Shown here: one piece after another, positions 16,152 to 24,596 of the stretch | Numbering within the stretch: the stretch's first letter is position 1 | Layout: each line of letters begins with the position of its first letter | IMG/VR virus record: IMGVR_UViG_3300032770_000022 | Coordinates: 1-64,000 of that record | DNA length: 64,000 nt | Source: a virus | Strand: one strand, 5' to 3' | The notes under the pieces: model-generated | Told to the model about the DNA's origin: nothing | Databases searched by the model: none | What the model saw: only the letters and a program-made list of their open reading frames with translations | Translations under genes and position numbers: made by a program

Positions 16152-16403
16152 GTGGGAACGCCCCGCATATCCGCCGCCCGCCGCCGCGTCCGCGCCGTGT
16201 TCGCGGCCTGGGGCACATGCGCCGATGTCTGCCGCGACCTGGGCCTCTCCTACTGGACATGCGCGTCTTGGGAGCGGCGCGAGAAAATCCCGCAGAGATG
16301 GTGGCCGGAAATCGTGGCAAGGGCCAGACTGCGCGGCATCGACGACCGGCCGGCCCTGAGACACATCGTCAACGCCGTCATGAACCAAAGGACCAACACA
16401 TGA
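16152..16403 (+). CDS. Cro/CI-like HTH regulator
   Basis: 83 residues from the GTG at 16152. RRRVRAVFAAWGTCADVCRDLGLSYWTCASWERREKIPQRWWPEIV has the helix-turn-helix and following IPxRWW helix characteristic of small Cro-like phage repressors. An ATG at 16077 would be upstream of the promoter and is not used here. First gene of the rightward operon, transcribed divergently from the leftward one, so the likely switch protein of this region. The stop overlaps the next start. Confidence 0.65.
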   Translation: MGTPRISAARRRVRAVFAAWGTCADVCRDLGLSYWTCASWERREKIPQRWWPEIVARARLRGIDDRPALRHIVNAVMNQRTNT

Positions 16404-17080
16404 GCGAATCGCAGCCTAAGCGCGTCGTGCGCGACCCGAACGCGTCCCTCGACTGGATGCGGCAGATACAGACCCAGCAGCGCGCGGGGGAGCACGAGAA
16501 CTCCACGCTCCGGCAAATCTACAAGCGGGCGAAGAACTCCGGCGAGAACGTGGGCGCGATGCGCAAGGTCATCCGCATGCTGCGTTCGCAATCCCCCGAG
16601 GAGATCATCACCGAACTCCGGGACCAGATCGCCTACCTCCAGATGCGCCGGGTGGACATCATCCCCACCGACCTGTTCGACGGTTCCAACATGCCGATCA
16701 CCGAGAAGACGGCGAGGGCCGACGACATGTGGGACGCGGGCGAGAAGGGCTACGGCGCGGGACGGCTCGGGGCGAAGATCGAGGATTGCCCCTACGATCC
16801 GGGCACCGAGCTGCACGTCGAGTGGATCAAGAACTGGCAGGCCGGGCAGGCGGCGATCGCCCGCGAGATGGGACCGGACGCCAAGGTGGCATCCGCGAGC
16901 CGGGGGCGGCCGAGGCGCGGCGACCAGGGCCGCATTCCCGGCACGGAGACGAAGCTACAGGCCCCCCGGAAGGCTGGACGGCCCAAGGGCGCGGCGAAGA
17001 AGGGCAAGGCCCCCAGCAAGGCCGGGAAGGGCGGCAGACGGGCATTGCCGGAGCCGGAAGTCCCGTCCGTCTTCAACTGA
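16400..17080 (+). CDS. GapR/DUF2312-like and Rmf-like fusion with basic AT-hook tail
   Basis: 226 residues, three parts. Residues about 25-95 (ENSTLRQIYKRAKNSGENV, AMRKVIRMLR) resemble the DUF2312/GapR segment in which a helical DNA-binding stretch ends in alkvvr. Residues about 105-165 (ARADDMWDAGEKGYGAGRLG, CPYDPGTELHVEWIKNWQAG) follow ribosome modulation factor: repeated Gly-rich helix, CPY, then W...W..G. The tail (168-220) is Lys/Arg/Gly-rich with RGRPRRG and GRPKGAAKK, like AT-hooks. GapR overtwists-binds AT-rich DNA and Rmf dimerises ribosomes in known bacteria; here a nucleoid or translation takeover role is inference. Start ATG 16400 overlaps the regulator stop. Confidence 0.55.
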   Translation: MSESQPKRVVRDPNASLDWMRQIQTQQRAGEHENSTLRQIYKRAKNSGENVGAMRKVIRMLRSQSPEEIITELRDQIAYLQMRRVDIIPTDLFDGSNMPITEKTARADDMWDAGEKGYGAGRLGAKIEDCPYDPGTELHVEWIKNWQAGQAAIAREMGPDAKVASASRGRPRRGDQGRIPGTETKLQAPRKAGRPKGAAKKGKAPSKAGKGGRRALPEPEVPSVFN

Positions 17081-17087
17081 GGCGGCG

Positions 17088-17288
17088 ATGCGCGGCCAGT
17101 GGCTCTGTGGCGAGTGCGGCAAATGGGTGTCGGACGAGCATGTAGATCACGTGCACCTACACTTTACGCCCAATCCGATCGAGTGGCAGATCAATCCTGC
17201 CAAGCTGCCACAGGAAGCCGGCATGCTGACGTTCACTGTTTATCGTCGCAAGCTGGACGATCCGTGGAGACCGCCAGATGCCGCTTGA
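17088..17288 (+). CDS. Small zinc-ribbon protein
   Basis: 66 residues. CGECGKWVSDEHVDHVH gives a Cys2-plus-His metal-binding knuckle near the N-terminus. It overlaps the resolvase gene by 11 nt. Small single-knuckle proteins recur through this operon (17832, 18116, 21664, 22148). Function unknown. Confidence 0.55.
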   Translation: MRGQWLCGECGKWVSDEHVDHVHLHFTPNPIEWQINPAKLPQEAGMLTFTVYRRKLDDPWRPPDAA

Positions 17289-17835
17289 CCAGTCCTTGCC
17301 GGCGCTCCGCCTGCCTGAGGGCGGGACCTTGGCCCTCGATCTCGCCTCGATTACCGGAGTCGCCTACGGGCGCGAGGGCATCGACCGCAAGCCGTGGTTC
17401 TGCGAATGGCACCTGCCACGTATCGGCGGCGAGGGTGCGCGGTATGCGTCGTTCGAAAATGAGTTGGCGACCGAGATAGACCGGCTGAAACCGAGCGCGC
17501 TCCTGCTGGAATCCACGCTGCCGCTGCCTGCCATGAACAACTACCACGCGGCGGCGCAGCAGTTCGGTCTACGGGCCATCGCCTACAGCGAGGCGTGGCG
17601 CGCGTCGTGCTTGCTGTCGGAGGTGGACGTACACACCGTCCGGCAGGAAGTGCTCGGTGCCGGGCGGCTGATGAAGCGCGAGGAAGCGAAAAAGCTGGTC
17701 GTCGCCTGGTGCCACAAGCGCGGCATGAAGGTGCCCAGCCACAACGCCGGAGACGCCGTGGTGCTCTGGTATTGGCGGATGATGCGCATGACCGGCGCGC
17801 AGCCTGTGGCCGGTCCTCTGTGGAGGGACGCATGA
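17278..17835 (+). CDS. RuvC-like Holliday junction resolvase
   Basis: 185 residues with a RuvC/RNase H-type fold pattern: first strand LALDLASITGVAYG with Asp21, second acidic strand ALLLESTLPL with Glu78, and C-terminal SHNAGDAVVLWYW with His155 and Asp159. VHTVRQEVLGAGRLMKREEAKKLV corresponds to the helix preceding the last acidic residues. Such phage enzymes resolve branched DNA before packaging and during recombination. It fits with RecT and the helicases here. Confidence 0.75.
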   Translation: MPLDQSLPALRLPEGGTLALDLASITGVAYGREGIDRKPWFCEWHLPRIGGEGARYASFENELATEIDRLKPSALLLESTLPLPAMNNYHAAAQQFGLRAIAYSEAWRASCLLSEVDVHTVRQEVLGAGRLMKREEAKKLVVAWCHKRGMKVPSHNAGDAVVLWYWRMMRMTGAQPVAGPLWRDA

Positions 17836-18119
17836 CGAAGGATGATAAGATCGTCACTATGACTTTAACCATCCGCGCCAACTGCGGAGGAGAATGGGAG
17901 GATGGGACGCCATGTGGTGCGTGTGCGCATTGTATCGATACGGCCCCACGGGGAGCCAAGATGCTTGGCGCGCTCATATCAAGTGCTAGCTATGAAGCCA
18001 AATCACGCAACATTGCCGAGGCATTTTCCAAGAAGCATCCGACCATCATGATGTCGTATCACCAGTGGCTCGACCTGATCGAGATGATCGAGCGAGCCGA
18101 CAGTGATCTTGATCTGTGA
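17832..18119 (+). CDS. Hypothetical Cys-rich small protein
   Basis: 95 residues, starting at the ATG that overlaps the resolvase stop. CGGEWEDGTPCGACAHC (about residues 18-34) is a four-Cys cluster likely to bind zinc; the rest is helical (NIAEAFSKKHPTIMMSYHQWLDLIEMI). Function unknown. Confidence 0.5.
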   Translation: MTKDDKIVTMTLTIRANCGGEWEDGTPCGACAHCIDTAPRGAKMLGALISSASYEAKSRNIAEAFSKKHPTIMMSYHQWLDLIEMIERADSDLDL

Positions 18120-18316
18120 CCGCCTTCGCCGCCCTGGTGTGCGCCGATTGCGGCGACGCGGAGATCGTCAGCGTCCGGCCCGGCAAGAACGGGATGCGGT
18201 TCGAGCAGATGGTCGTCACGCGGGAGGTGCCGGATGTCGCATGGTGCCTCGCGTGCTGCGTGCGCCATGGCTGGCTGCTGCCATTTGTTCCTATGGAGGT
18301 TCCACATGCCGTTTGA
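18116..18316 (+). CDS. Small zinc-ribbon protein
   Basis: 66 residues from a GTG overlapping the upstream stop. Two Cys pairs (VCADCGD near residue 8-13 and WCLACC near residue 43-48) suggest a zinc ribbon. Its 3' end overlaps the next gene by 11 nt. Function unknown. Confidence 0.5.
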   Translation: MTAFAALVCADCGDAEIVSVRPGKNGMRFEQMVVTREVPDVAWCLACCVRHGWLLPFVPMEVPHAV

Positions 18317-18644
18317 CCCGTATCCGCCGCTCCGCACAGATGACCCCGCGACGCTGATCGAGCTCGGCATCGAGCGCATCGCGACGCCCGACAGGTGGTG
18401 CAAGCGCATGTGGCGGTCGATCGATTCGACGCAGTGGTGCGGCGTCGGAGCGGTCATGGCGGTCGGTGAGGCTGATGTCATGATACCGCACAATGCCGCC
18501 GACCTGGCGGGTTTCTGGATGGCGGAAGCGGCCATTCGACGCGGCTTCGGCGGCTTCGTCCAGTTCAACGACGCGCCCGAGACGACGCACGCCGACGTGC
18601 TGGCCTGCATGCGCGAGGCGGCCGAGATGGCGAGGGCCAAATGA
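18306..18644 (+). CDS. DUF6197-like protein
   Basis: 112 residues. RIATPDRWCKRMW, TQWCGVGAVMAV and the C-terminal FNDAPETTHADVLACMREA follow the pattern of DUF6197 proteins (WCxxGA, then NDxPxTTHxxVL). The family is frequent in actinobacteria and phages and has no known activity. Member of the rightward early operon. Confidence 0.55.
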   Translation: MPFDPYPPLRTDDPATLIELGIERIATPDRWCKRMWRSIDSTQWCGVGAVMAVGEADVMIPHNAADLAGFWMAEAAIRRGFGGFVQFNDAPETTHADVLACMREAAEMARAK

Positions 18645-18681
18645 CCCGTTTGCCTTCCGCGCGGGACGGGATTATGAGTCA

Positions 18682-18714
18682 AAACGCCCCCAGGCGGTGA
18701 ACCTGAGGGCGTTT
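18682..18714 (+). terminator. Hairpin between early genes, possible attenuator
   Basis: AAACGCCC (18682-18689) pairs with GGGCGTTT (18707-18714) across a 17-nt loop. Only a short T-rich tail follows, so it may attenuate rather than end transcription. The 176-nt gap 18645-18820 contains this hairpin and the ribosome site of the next gene. Confidence 0.4.
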
Positions 18715-18820
18715 CGTAACTTCGCGCTGGAGAGAGCGCGCCAGATGTGTCGTATGCCGGTGAGCAACGACACGGCACAAATGGCACGCTTCCCCCAGCA
18801 ATGCAATAGGGGACGCATCC

Positions 18821-19165
18821 GTGCCAGAACAGGATTCACAGAACTTTGACACAACCCCCGATCCAGACTGGACGCCGCGCGAGTCGATAGCGGCTTTCCT
18901 CCGGTGGGGCCGAGATGCCTTCCCGACCTCGGACCAGGCGGCGGATGCGCTGCTCAAACGGTTGGAATACGACGGGTTCGAGATTGTCCGAAAACGCCGC
19001 AGTATCAGCGCCTTACACATCGACTTTGACGCCAAACGCCGCCAGTTTCTAGCCGTGTTCCGCGCCATTCTCGCCGCCGATCCTGGCCTCGCCGCCGAGG
19101 AACGCGCCGCCACAGTCAACGCCATGCGGCAAATGATCGAGATCGGGGGGCGGAGCAATGGCTGA
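18821..19165 (+). CDS. Hypothetical protein preceding replication initiator
   Basis: 114 residues from a GTG preceded by AGGGGA. Helical, with WTPRESIAAFLRWGRDAFPTSDQAADALLKRLEYDGFEIVRKRR resembling a small DNA-binding helical domain. It overlaps the DUF1376 gene by 8 nt and may act with it at replication start; inference only. Confidence 0.5.
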   Translation: MPEQDSQNFDTTPDPDWTPRESIAAFLRWGRDAFPTSDQAADALLKRLEYDGFEIVRKRRSISALHIDFDAKRRQFLAVFRAILAADPGLAAEERAATVNAMRQMIEIGGRSNG

Positions 19166-19862
19166 AACGTCAGCATGGATGCCGATCTATATCGGTGATT
19201 ATCTGGCTGACACCATGCATCTAACCGGCGCGGAGCATGGAGCTTACTTTCTCCTGATCCTGCATTATTGGCGATCTGGCCCTCTGCCGGATGATGACCG
19301 CGCCCTCGCCGCCATAGCCCGATTTGAACGCCAGGAATGGGAGACAATCGGGCCAGTGGTGCGGCGGTTCTTCAAAGCCTCAGACGGGCTTTTGCATCAC
19401 AAGCGCATAGATTTTGAACTTGCAAAATCTGTCCGTGTGCAATCCACCCGCAGGGCTGCTGCAAATGCAAGATGGATGCAAAGTGGAAGCAGACGCAATG
19501 CACATGCATCCATTTTGCATGAAAGCGATGCAAATGCATCCTCCCCGCATTCCATACGCAATGACCTTAACATTAACAGTACCTCTCCTACGGAGAGGAC
19601 GCGGCAAGCCGCGCCAAGCAATGGTCACGAACTTCGAGACCGACTGTGGCAGGAAGGATTACCGATCTTGCGGACCCTCACCGGGTTGCCAGAAAATCGT
19701 GCTCGCGGTGTTCTGGGCAAATTGGTCAAACAGGGTGGAGACGATTGTTCGTTGGTCCTGGCCGCATTGCAGGAAGCGGTGGATACCAAACCCATCGATC
19801 CGGTGCCCTGGTTGATGAAACGTGTCGAGCCTGAGAAACTCGATACCTGGAACAGTTTCTGA
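19158..19862 (+). CDS. DUF1376 protein, replication-initiator-like
   Basis: 234 residues. The first ~90 residues (WMPIYIGDYLADTMHLTGAEHGAY, LLILHYWRSGPLPDDDRALAAI, HKRIDFEL) are a clear DUF1376 domain, found in phage proteins that take the place of replication protein O. A low-complexity Ser/Asn linker follows (about 100-150), then a helical C-terminal region (LPENRARGVLGKLVKQGGDDCSLVLAAL) of the kind that recruits helicase. The next gene is a primase-helicase, supporting a replication role. GC is lower in the linker. Confidence 0.75.
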   Translation: MAETSAWMPIYIGDYLADTMHLTGAEHGAYFLLILHYWRSGPLPDDDRALAAIARFERQEWETIGPVVRRFFKASDGLLHHKRIDFELAKSVRVQSTRRAAANARWMQSGSRRNAHASILHESDANASSPHSIRNDLNINSTSPTERTRQAAPSNGHELRDRLWQEGLPILRTLTGLPENRARGVLGKLVKQGGDDCSLVLAALQEAVDTKPIDPVPWLMKRVEPEKLDTWNSF

Positions 19863-21667
19863 TGGTCAGCGATCTTCCCGGCCTATTGGCCGACGCGGGC
19901 ATCGGTGGGATCAAGTCCCTCCGCCCCGGTCACAGCGAAAAGTTGATCTGTCCTAGATGCGCCGGTGGCCGCACCAAGGAACATTCGCTTTACATCACGA
20001 TCGACGAAGATGGCAAAGGAGCCGTGTGGAAATGCTACCGCTCCAAATGCCAATGGCAGGCAAACGGACGCATCGACGAGTCGCGACCGATGGAACGGGG
20101 GCAGCGCCCTATGAAGCGCCCCGCCGATCATTCGGCCTCTGTTCAGATAAGGCCGGACGCCCTCTACGAATGGTTCGCCGCTCGGAAAATAGGCGCCAGG
20201 ACGGTGAACGAGCTTGGCATCTACGCGATCGCCGCCAGAAACTTTCCGAAGGCCGGCAAGGTAGCGTCTATTGTGTTTCCCTATCGCTGGCGCGGTGAAT
20301 TGGTGAATAGGAAATACCGGGCCTTGTCTGACGTGAAGGACATGGCGCAGGAGACCGATGCGCAGCACACGCTTTTCAATGTCGATCAGCTAGGAGAGGA
20401 ACCGGAGGAAATCATCTGGGTGGAGGGGGAACCAGATGTCGCAGCGCTTTACGAATGCGGCATCAAGCATGCCGTGACGTTGAAGGACGGCGCTCCAGCG
20501 GAGGCAAAATTCAACGATGACGATCGCAGGTTCGGTGCTCTTAGGACCCATTCTGAAATGCTCGCCAAAGCGAAGCGGATTATCCTCGCTGGTGATATGG
20601 ATGTGCCGGGTTTGGCGCTTCGGGAGGAATTGGCCAGGCGTCTTGGGCGGCATCGATGTTTCGTGGTTGACTGGCCGGCGGGCTGTAAGGATGCATGTGA
20701 CACTCTACTCGAGCATGGCCTTGACGCAGTCCAAGAAGCCGTGCGAGCTGCCGAACCATATCCGATCGAAGGGCTGAATAGCGCGTACAGCGGCAAATTA
20801 GGTCCGCTGCTGGCCAGTCCTCCACCTCCAGTTATGACCACTGGCACGGTGGCCACGGACGATGTGCTGAATCTTCCAGCGGATGGAAGGCTGATCGTCG
20901 TGACCGGCTACCCATCTTCTGGCAAAACAGCGTGGGTCCGTTTCGTAATGATGCACACAGTCGCGGAACACGACAGAAAATGGCTGGTGTTTAGCCCTGA
21001 AATGCAGCCGTGGGAGGAGTTCATCGTTCAGTGCGCCGAGGTCCTGATCGGTAAGCCGTTCTGGCCATCGCCCTATCGCGATCGGATGAACGTCGCCGAA
21101 GTCGCCAAGGCTGAACGATGGATGACGAACAAGGTGATCATGATGGTCAACGATGCACTGGATAAGCCGCCGACACTGGATTGGATATTCGACCATGCGA
21201 GGACGGCGGTTCTTCGTGATGGCGTGACAGACTTGATGATCGACCCCTGGAATGAGATCGATCATGATCGAGGCATGATGTCGGAGACCGATTACATCGG
21301 TCGCAGTCTGCAACGCTTCAAGGCGTTCGGCCAGCGTTACGGATGCAACGTCTGGATGATAGCGCATCCGTCAAAACCTCCCCCAACACGACCAGGAGAG
21401 AAGCGCGGGCCTCCAGGACCATACGACATCAGCGGCAGCGCGAATTGGTTCAATCGCGCAGACATCGGTCTGACCGTTCATTCGCCGGAGGCGGCGGTAG
21501 CGCAAGTGATCGTCTGGAAGGCGAGGTTTCGGCGCTGGGCAAAGCGTGGTGCGCAAGCGGTCTTGGAATTCGATGACATTTGCGGCCGTTACTCTACACC
21601 GCCGAAATATGTGCCTAAGAGCGGGATACCGCCGGCGAATTGGGAACCTTGGGATGATGACCCATGA
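19862..21667 (+). CDS. Bifunctional DNA primase-helicase
   Basis: 601 residues arranged as in T7 gp4-type proteins. Zinc-binding motif with Cys30, Cys33, Cys58 and Cys63; Toprim domain with VEGEPD (187-192) and GDMDVPG (244-250); RecA-like helicase domain with Walker A GYPSSGKT (349-356), the DxxxEID acidic strand LMIDPWNEID and a motif near GCNVWMIAHPSK. It would synthesise primers and unwind the fork. It begins directly at the DUF1376 stop. No DNA polymerase is in this window, so it must use a host or off-window polymerase. Confidence 0.9.
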   Translation: MVSDLPGLLADAGIGGIKSLRPGHSEKLICPRCAGGRTKEHSLYITIDEDGKGAVWKCYRSKCQWQANGRIDESRPMERGQRPMKRPADHSASVQIRPDALYEWFAARKIGARTVNELGIYAIAARNFPKAGKVASIVFPYRWRGELVNRKYRALSDVKDMAQETDAQHTLFNVDQLGEEPEEIIWVEGEPDVAALYECGIKHAVTLKDGAPAEAKFNDDDRRFGALRTHSEMLAKAKRIILAGDMDVPGLALREELARRLGRHRCFVVDWPAGCKDACDTLLEHGLDAVQEAVRAAEPYPIEGLNSAYSGKLGPLLASPPPPVMTTGTVATDDVLNLPADGRLIVVTGYPSSGKTAWVRFVMMHTVAEHDRKWLVFSPEMQPWEEFIVQCAEVLIGKPFWPSPYRDRMNVAEVAKAERWMTNKVIMMVNDALDKPPTLDWIFDHARTAVLRDGVTDLMIDPWNEIDHDRGMMSETDYIGRSLQRFKAFGQRYGCNVWMIAHPSKPPPTRPGEKRGPPGPYDISGSANWFNRADIGLTVHSPEAAVAQVIVWKARFRRWAKRGAQAVLEFDDICGRYSTPPKYVPKSGIPPANWEPWDDDP

Positions 21668-21828
21668 CCTTCGCTGCTGACGACTTTGCCGCGATAGCGG
21701 TGCGCATCCGCGAGATCGCCAACGAGGAAACGCCGTGCGAGCACGAGTTCCAGGACCTGCCCGAGGGCGCCGGCCGCTACTGCGTCAAGTGCTCGCGAAT
21801 CGAAGCCAAGGAGGAACCTGCGACATGA
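21664..21828 (+). CDS. Tiny zinc-knuckle protein
   Basis: 54 residues between the primase-helicase and the next gene, with ATGA overlaps on both sides. PCEHEF and YCVKCSRIE give a Cys-His/Cys-Cys metal knuckle. Function unknown. Confidence 0.5.
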   Translation: MTFAADDFAAIAVRIREIANEETPCEHEFQDLPEGAGRYCVKCSRIEAKEEPAT

Positions 21829-22151
21829 AGATCAGGCTGGAGATAGAACTCGAGTACGACGACGATCTGATGACCGGCGGTGAACCCGAGAGCCGGGCAT
21901 GGTTCCTCGGTCATATCCTGACGGGCACGAGCGGTAAACTGATCCTGCACTCCAACGAAATCGGAGATGAATTGGGACCTGTCACCGTTATCCGCCAGAT
22001 CGAGCCTGGAATGGTCGTAACCGGTGAAGGCGTTGCGCCAGCGGTGCATGATGGCGCGCTTGTGGACGCGCGAATCACCACGGAGAACAGAGATACGCGG
22101 GAAGTGACGATGACCGTTACAGCCTATCCGACAACCAAGGGGGAAGCATGA
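21825..22151 (+). CDS. Hypothetical beta-rich protein
   Basis: 108 residues, acidic, with alternating hydrophobic strands (IRLEIELEYDDD, KLILHSNEIG, VTMTVTAYPT). Start and stop overlap the neighbours. No motif recognised. Confidence 0.5.
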   Translation: MKIRLEIELEYDDDLMTGGEPESRAWFLGHILTGTSGKLILHSNEIGDELGPVTVIRQIEPGMVVTGEGVAPAVHDGALVDARITTENRDTREVTMTVTAYPTTKGEA

Positions 22152-22348
22152 CGGACCGATGGAAAGACGCGCGACGAGGCGACGGGCTGGTGGTGCGGGA
22201 GACGCTGGACCAGACATGGCTGATCCTGCCCGCCGACGATCGGCCGGCGATCTCGATCTGCCCATGCTGCGACAAGCCGTTCGCGAGCCAGAGGGCGGCG
22301 ATGCTGGTAGCGGACGAGGTCTATCCGATGCAGGGAGGGACGGCGTGA
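22148..22348 (+). CDS. Small zinc-knuckle protein
   Basis: 66 residues with a single CPCCDKPF knuckle around residue 39-46. It starts and ends in stop/start overlaps. Possibly a DNA- or protein-binding accessory of the helicase that follows. Confidence 0.5.
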   Translation: MTDRWKDARRGDGLVVRETLDQTWLILPADDRPAISICPCCDKPFASQRAAMLVADEVYPMQGGTA

Positions 22349-23721
22349 GACCAGAATATCAAGATTTCCTCGCGAGCAAGGCGCCGCGTCAGATGGCGGT
22401 CGGCATTGAGCCATCGCCTATGCCCTCGCATTTGTTCGATTATCAGGCCGCATGCACCGAGTTCTGCATCCGCCAGGGACGCGCGGCATTATTCCTGGAT
22501 ACAGGACTCGGCAAGACTGTCTGCGAATTGGAATTCGGCCGCCAAGCTGCAGTTGCGACAAATGGCCGCGCATTGATCCTGACGCCGCTCGCCGTCGCAC
22601 GGCAGATCGAAACTGAAGGGAAACGCTTCGGCTACCATGTGCGTGTTATCCGCGAACAGAGCGACGCTGCAGATGGGATCAACATCTGCAACTACGATCG
22701 TCTTGATAAGCTGGATACTACCTCATTCGGCGGCGTCATCCTCGATGAGTCGAGCATTCTCAAATCCTTCACCGGCGCGACGACGCGGGCATTGATCGAA
22801 GCGTTTGCCGGCACGCGGTTCAAATTGTGCGCGACGGCCACGCCGGCTCCGAATGACCACATGGAACTCGGCCAGCATGCGGAATTCCTGGAAGTGATGC
22901 CGAGTAACGAAATGCTAGCACGTTGGTTTGTATCCGATCAGACGGAGATGGGTCGGTATCGTTTGAAGAAGCATGGCGAGCAGGCGTTCTGGGACTGGAT
23001 GGCGAGCTGGGCGCGCATGGCGGAAAGCCCGGCCGACCTCGGGTTCGATGCTTCGCGTTTCGGTCTGCCTCCGCTCCATGTCGTGCGCCACCGTGCAATC
23101 GGCATAGCGAGGCCGCACAAGGGCTCACTGTTCATCGAGGACGTGTCCGCGACGAACATCCACACCATCAAACGCCAGACATCCAAGGCCCGTGCTGTCG
23201 CGCTTACCGAAGCCGTTCGCAAAGAAGCGGATCAGCCGTGGGTTGTCTGGTGCGATACCGATTACGAAGCGGATGCGTTGATTCAATCCCTCGGCGATTT
23301 TGCGATCGAGATACGTGGGTCGATGACCGCTGAGAGAAAGGAGGATTTGCATGCTGCATGGATGCGTGGCGATCGTCCTGCGCTGATCACCAAAAGCTCG
23401 ATATTCGGCTATGGCATGAACTGGCAGTATTGCGCCCGGATGGCCTTTGTCGGTCGCAGTTTCAGCTACGAGGCGTGGTATCAGGCGGTCCGGCGTTGCT
23501 GGCGCTTTGGGCAGACCGAGCCGGTGCATGTCCATCTGATTGTGGCCGACGGCGAGGATCAGATCGGCCGCGTGATCGATCGCAAGGCCGAAGGTCATGC
23601 GGCAATGAAACGCGCGATGGCTGATGCTATGCGCAGGGACCGCGCGATTGGTTCTGAATTGAAAGTGCCTTACGATCCACAGCACAAAGCGGAGTTCGTG
23701 CAATGGCTTTTCGCTGCCTGA
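22345..23721 (+). CDS. SF2 (Snf2/DEAD-like) helicase
   Basis: 458 residues from a GTG that overlaps the upstream stop. Motif I LDTGLGKT (52-58), motif II LDESS (from Asp134), motif III ATATPAP, motif V-like TKSSIFGYGMNWQ and motif VI YQAVRRCWRFGQ are all present, the set seen in Snf2-type phage helicases. Role: DNA translocation in replication, recombination or remodelling. An upstream in-frame extension exists but would overlap the small knuckle gene completely. Confidence 0.85.
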   Translation: MRPEYQDFLASKAPRQMAVGIEPSPMPSHLFDYQAACTEFCIRQGRAALFLDTGLGKTVCELEFGRQAAVATNGRALILTPLAVARQIETEGKRFGYHVRVIREQSDAADGINICNYDRLDKLDTTSFGGVILDESSILKSFTGATTRALIEAFAGTRFKLCATATPAPNDHMELGQHAEFLEVMPSNEMLARWFVSDQTEMGRYRLKKHGEQAFWDWMASWARMAESPADLGFDASRFGLPPLHVVRHRAIGIARPHKGSLFIEDVSATNIHTIKRQTSKARAVALTEAVRKEADQPWVVWCDTDYEADALIQSLGDFAIEIRGSMTAERKEDLHAAWMRGDRPALITKSSIFGYGMNWQYCARMAFVGRSFSYEAWYQAVRRCWRFGQTEPVHVHLIVADGEDQIGRVIDRKAEGHAAMKRAMADAMRRDRAIGSELKVPYDPQHKAEFVQWLFAA

Positions 23722-24596
23722 ACGAGAAACATGGCGACGCATGGCAGGCGATCCAGGGGGATTGCGTGGATGTGACGGCGCAGATGCCGGATCGGTCGGT
23801 CGACTTCGCGGTCTATTCGCCGCCGTTTTCTGGATTATATATCTACAACGAATCCGCCGCTGACATGGGCAACAGCGCGGACGATGCGGAATTCCTGCGC
23901 CACTATTCCTACTTCGCGACGGAATTGTATCGAGTGATGCGGCCTGGCCGCATCGTGGCCGTTCATTGCAAAGACCTGGTGTTCTATCGCAACCAGCGAG
24001 GGACCGCTGGATTGCGCGATCTTCCCGGCATGCTGATTCGAGCGCATGAAGAAGCCGGATTTACTTTCCATTCCAGGGTGACGATATGGCGCTGCCCGGT
24101 GCGCGAGATGACCAAGACGAAAGCTCACGGCCTGTTATACAAGCAACTCCGCGCCGACTCGTCATTCTCGCGCCAGGGACTGCCGGAATACATCCTTGCC
24201 TTTCGCAAGTGGGCGTCCGAGGAAGACGCCGACGATGTCCTGCCTGTGACCAAGACTCGCGATGACTTTCCGCTGTCATGGTGGCAGGAAACGGCCTCGC
24301 CCGTATGGATGGATACCCGCGAAACCGATGTTCTCAATGCGCAGCGTGATCCGCTGGACGAAAAGCACATTTGCCCGATGCCGCTCGATCTCACGACGCG
24401 AGCGGCCGCGCTCTGGAGCAATCCGAGCGACGTGGTGTTCTCCCCTTTCATGGGGATCGGCAGCGAAGGTGTCGTTGCGCTGAAACTCCGGCGCAAGTTC
24501 ATCGGTGTCGAACTGAAGGAGAGCTATTTCAAGCAGGCATGCCGTCACCTAGGCGCCGCCGAGGCTGGAGCGGTCGATCTGTTTGAGGCGGCCTGA
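23703..24596 (+). CDS. DNA methyltransferase (amino-methyltransferase, SPPF type)
   Basis: 297 residues. Catalytic motif IV SPPF (39-42) lies near the N-terminus and the SAM-binding motif I FMGIG (249-253) near the C-terminus, followed by KFIGVELKESYF, the order of beta-class N4/N6 methyltransferases. SPPF/SPPY is most common in N4-cytosine enzymes, so target base is uncertain. No partner endonuclease is adjacent. Likely protects phage DNA from host restriction or alters methylation-dependent regulation. It overlaps the helicase gene by 19 nt. Confidence 0.85.
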   Translation: MAFRCLNEKHGDAWQAIQGDCVDVTAQMPDRSVDFAVYSPPFSGLYIYNESAADMGNSADDAEFLRHYSYFATELYRVMRPGRIVAVHCKDLVFYRNQRGTAGLRDLPGMLIRAHEEAGFTFHSRVTIWRCPVREMTKTKAHGLLYKQLRADSSFSRQGLPEYILAFRKWASEEDADDVLPVTKTRDDFPLSWWQETASPVWMDTRETDVLNAQRDPLDEKHICPMPLDLTTRAAALWSNPSDVVFSPFMGIGSEGVVALKLRRKFIGVELKESYFKQACRHLGAAEAGAVDLFEAA

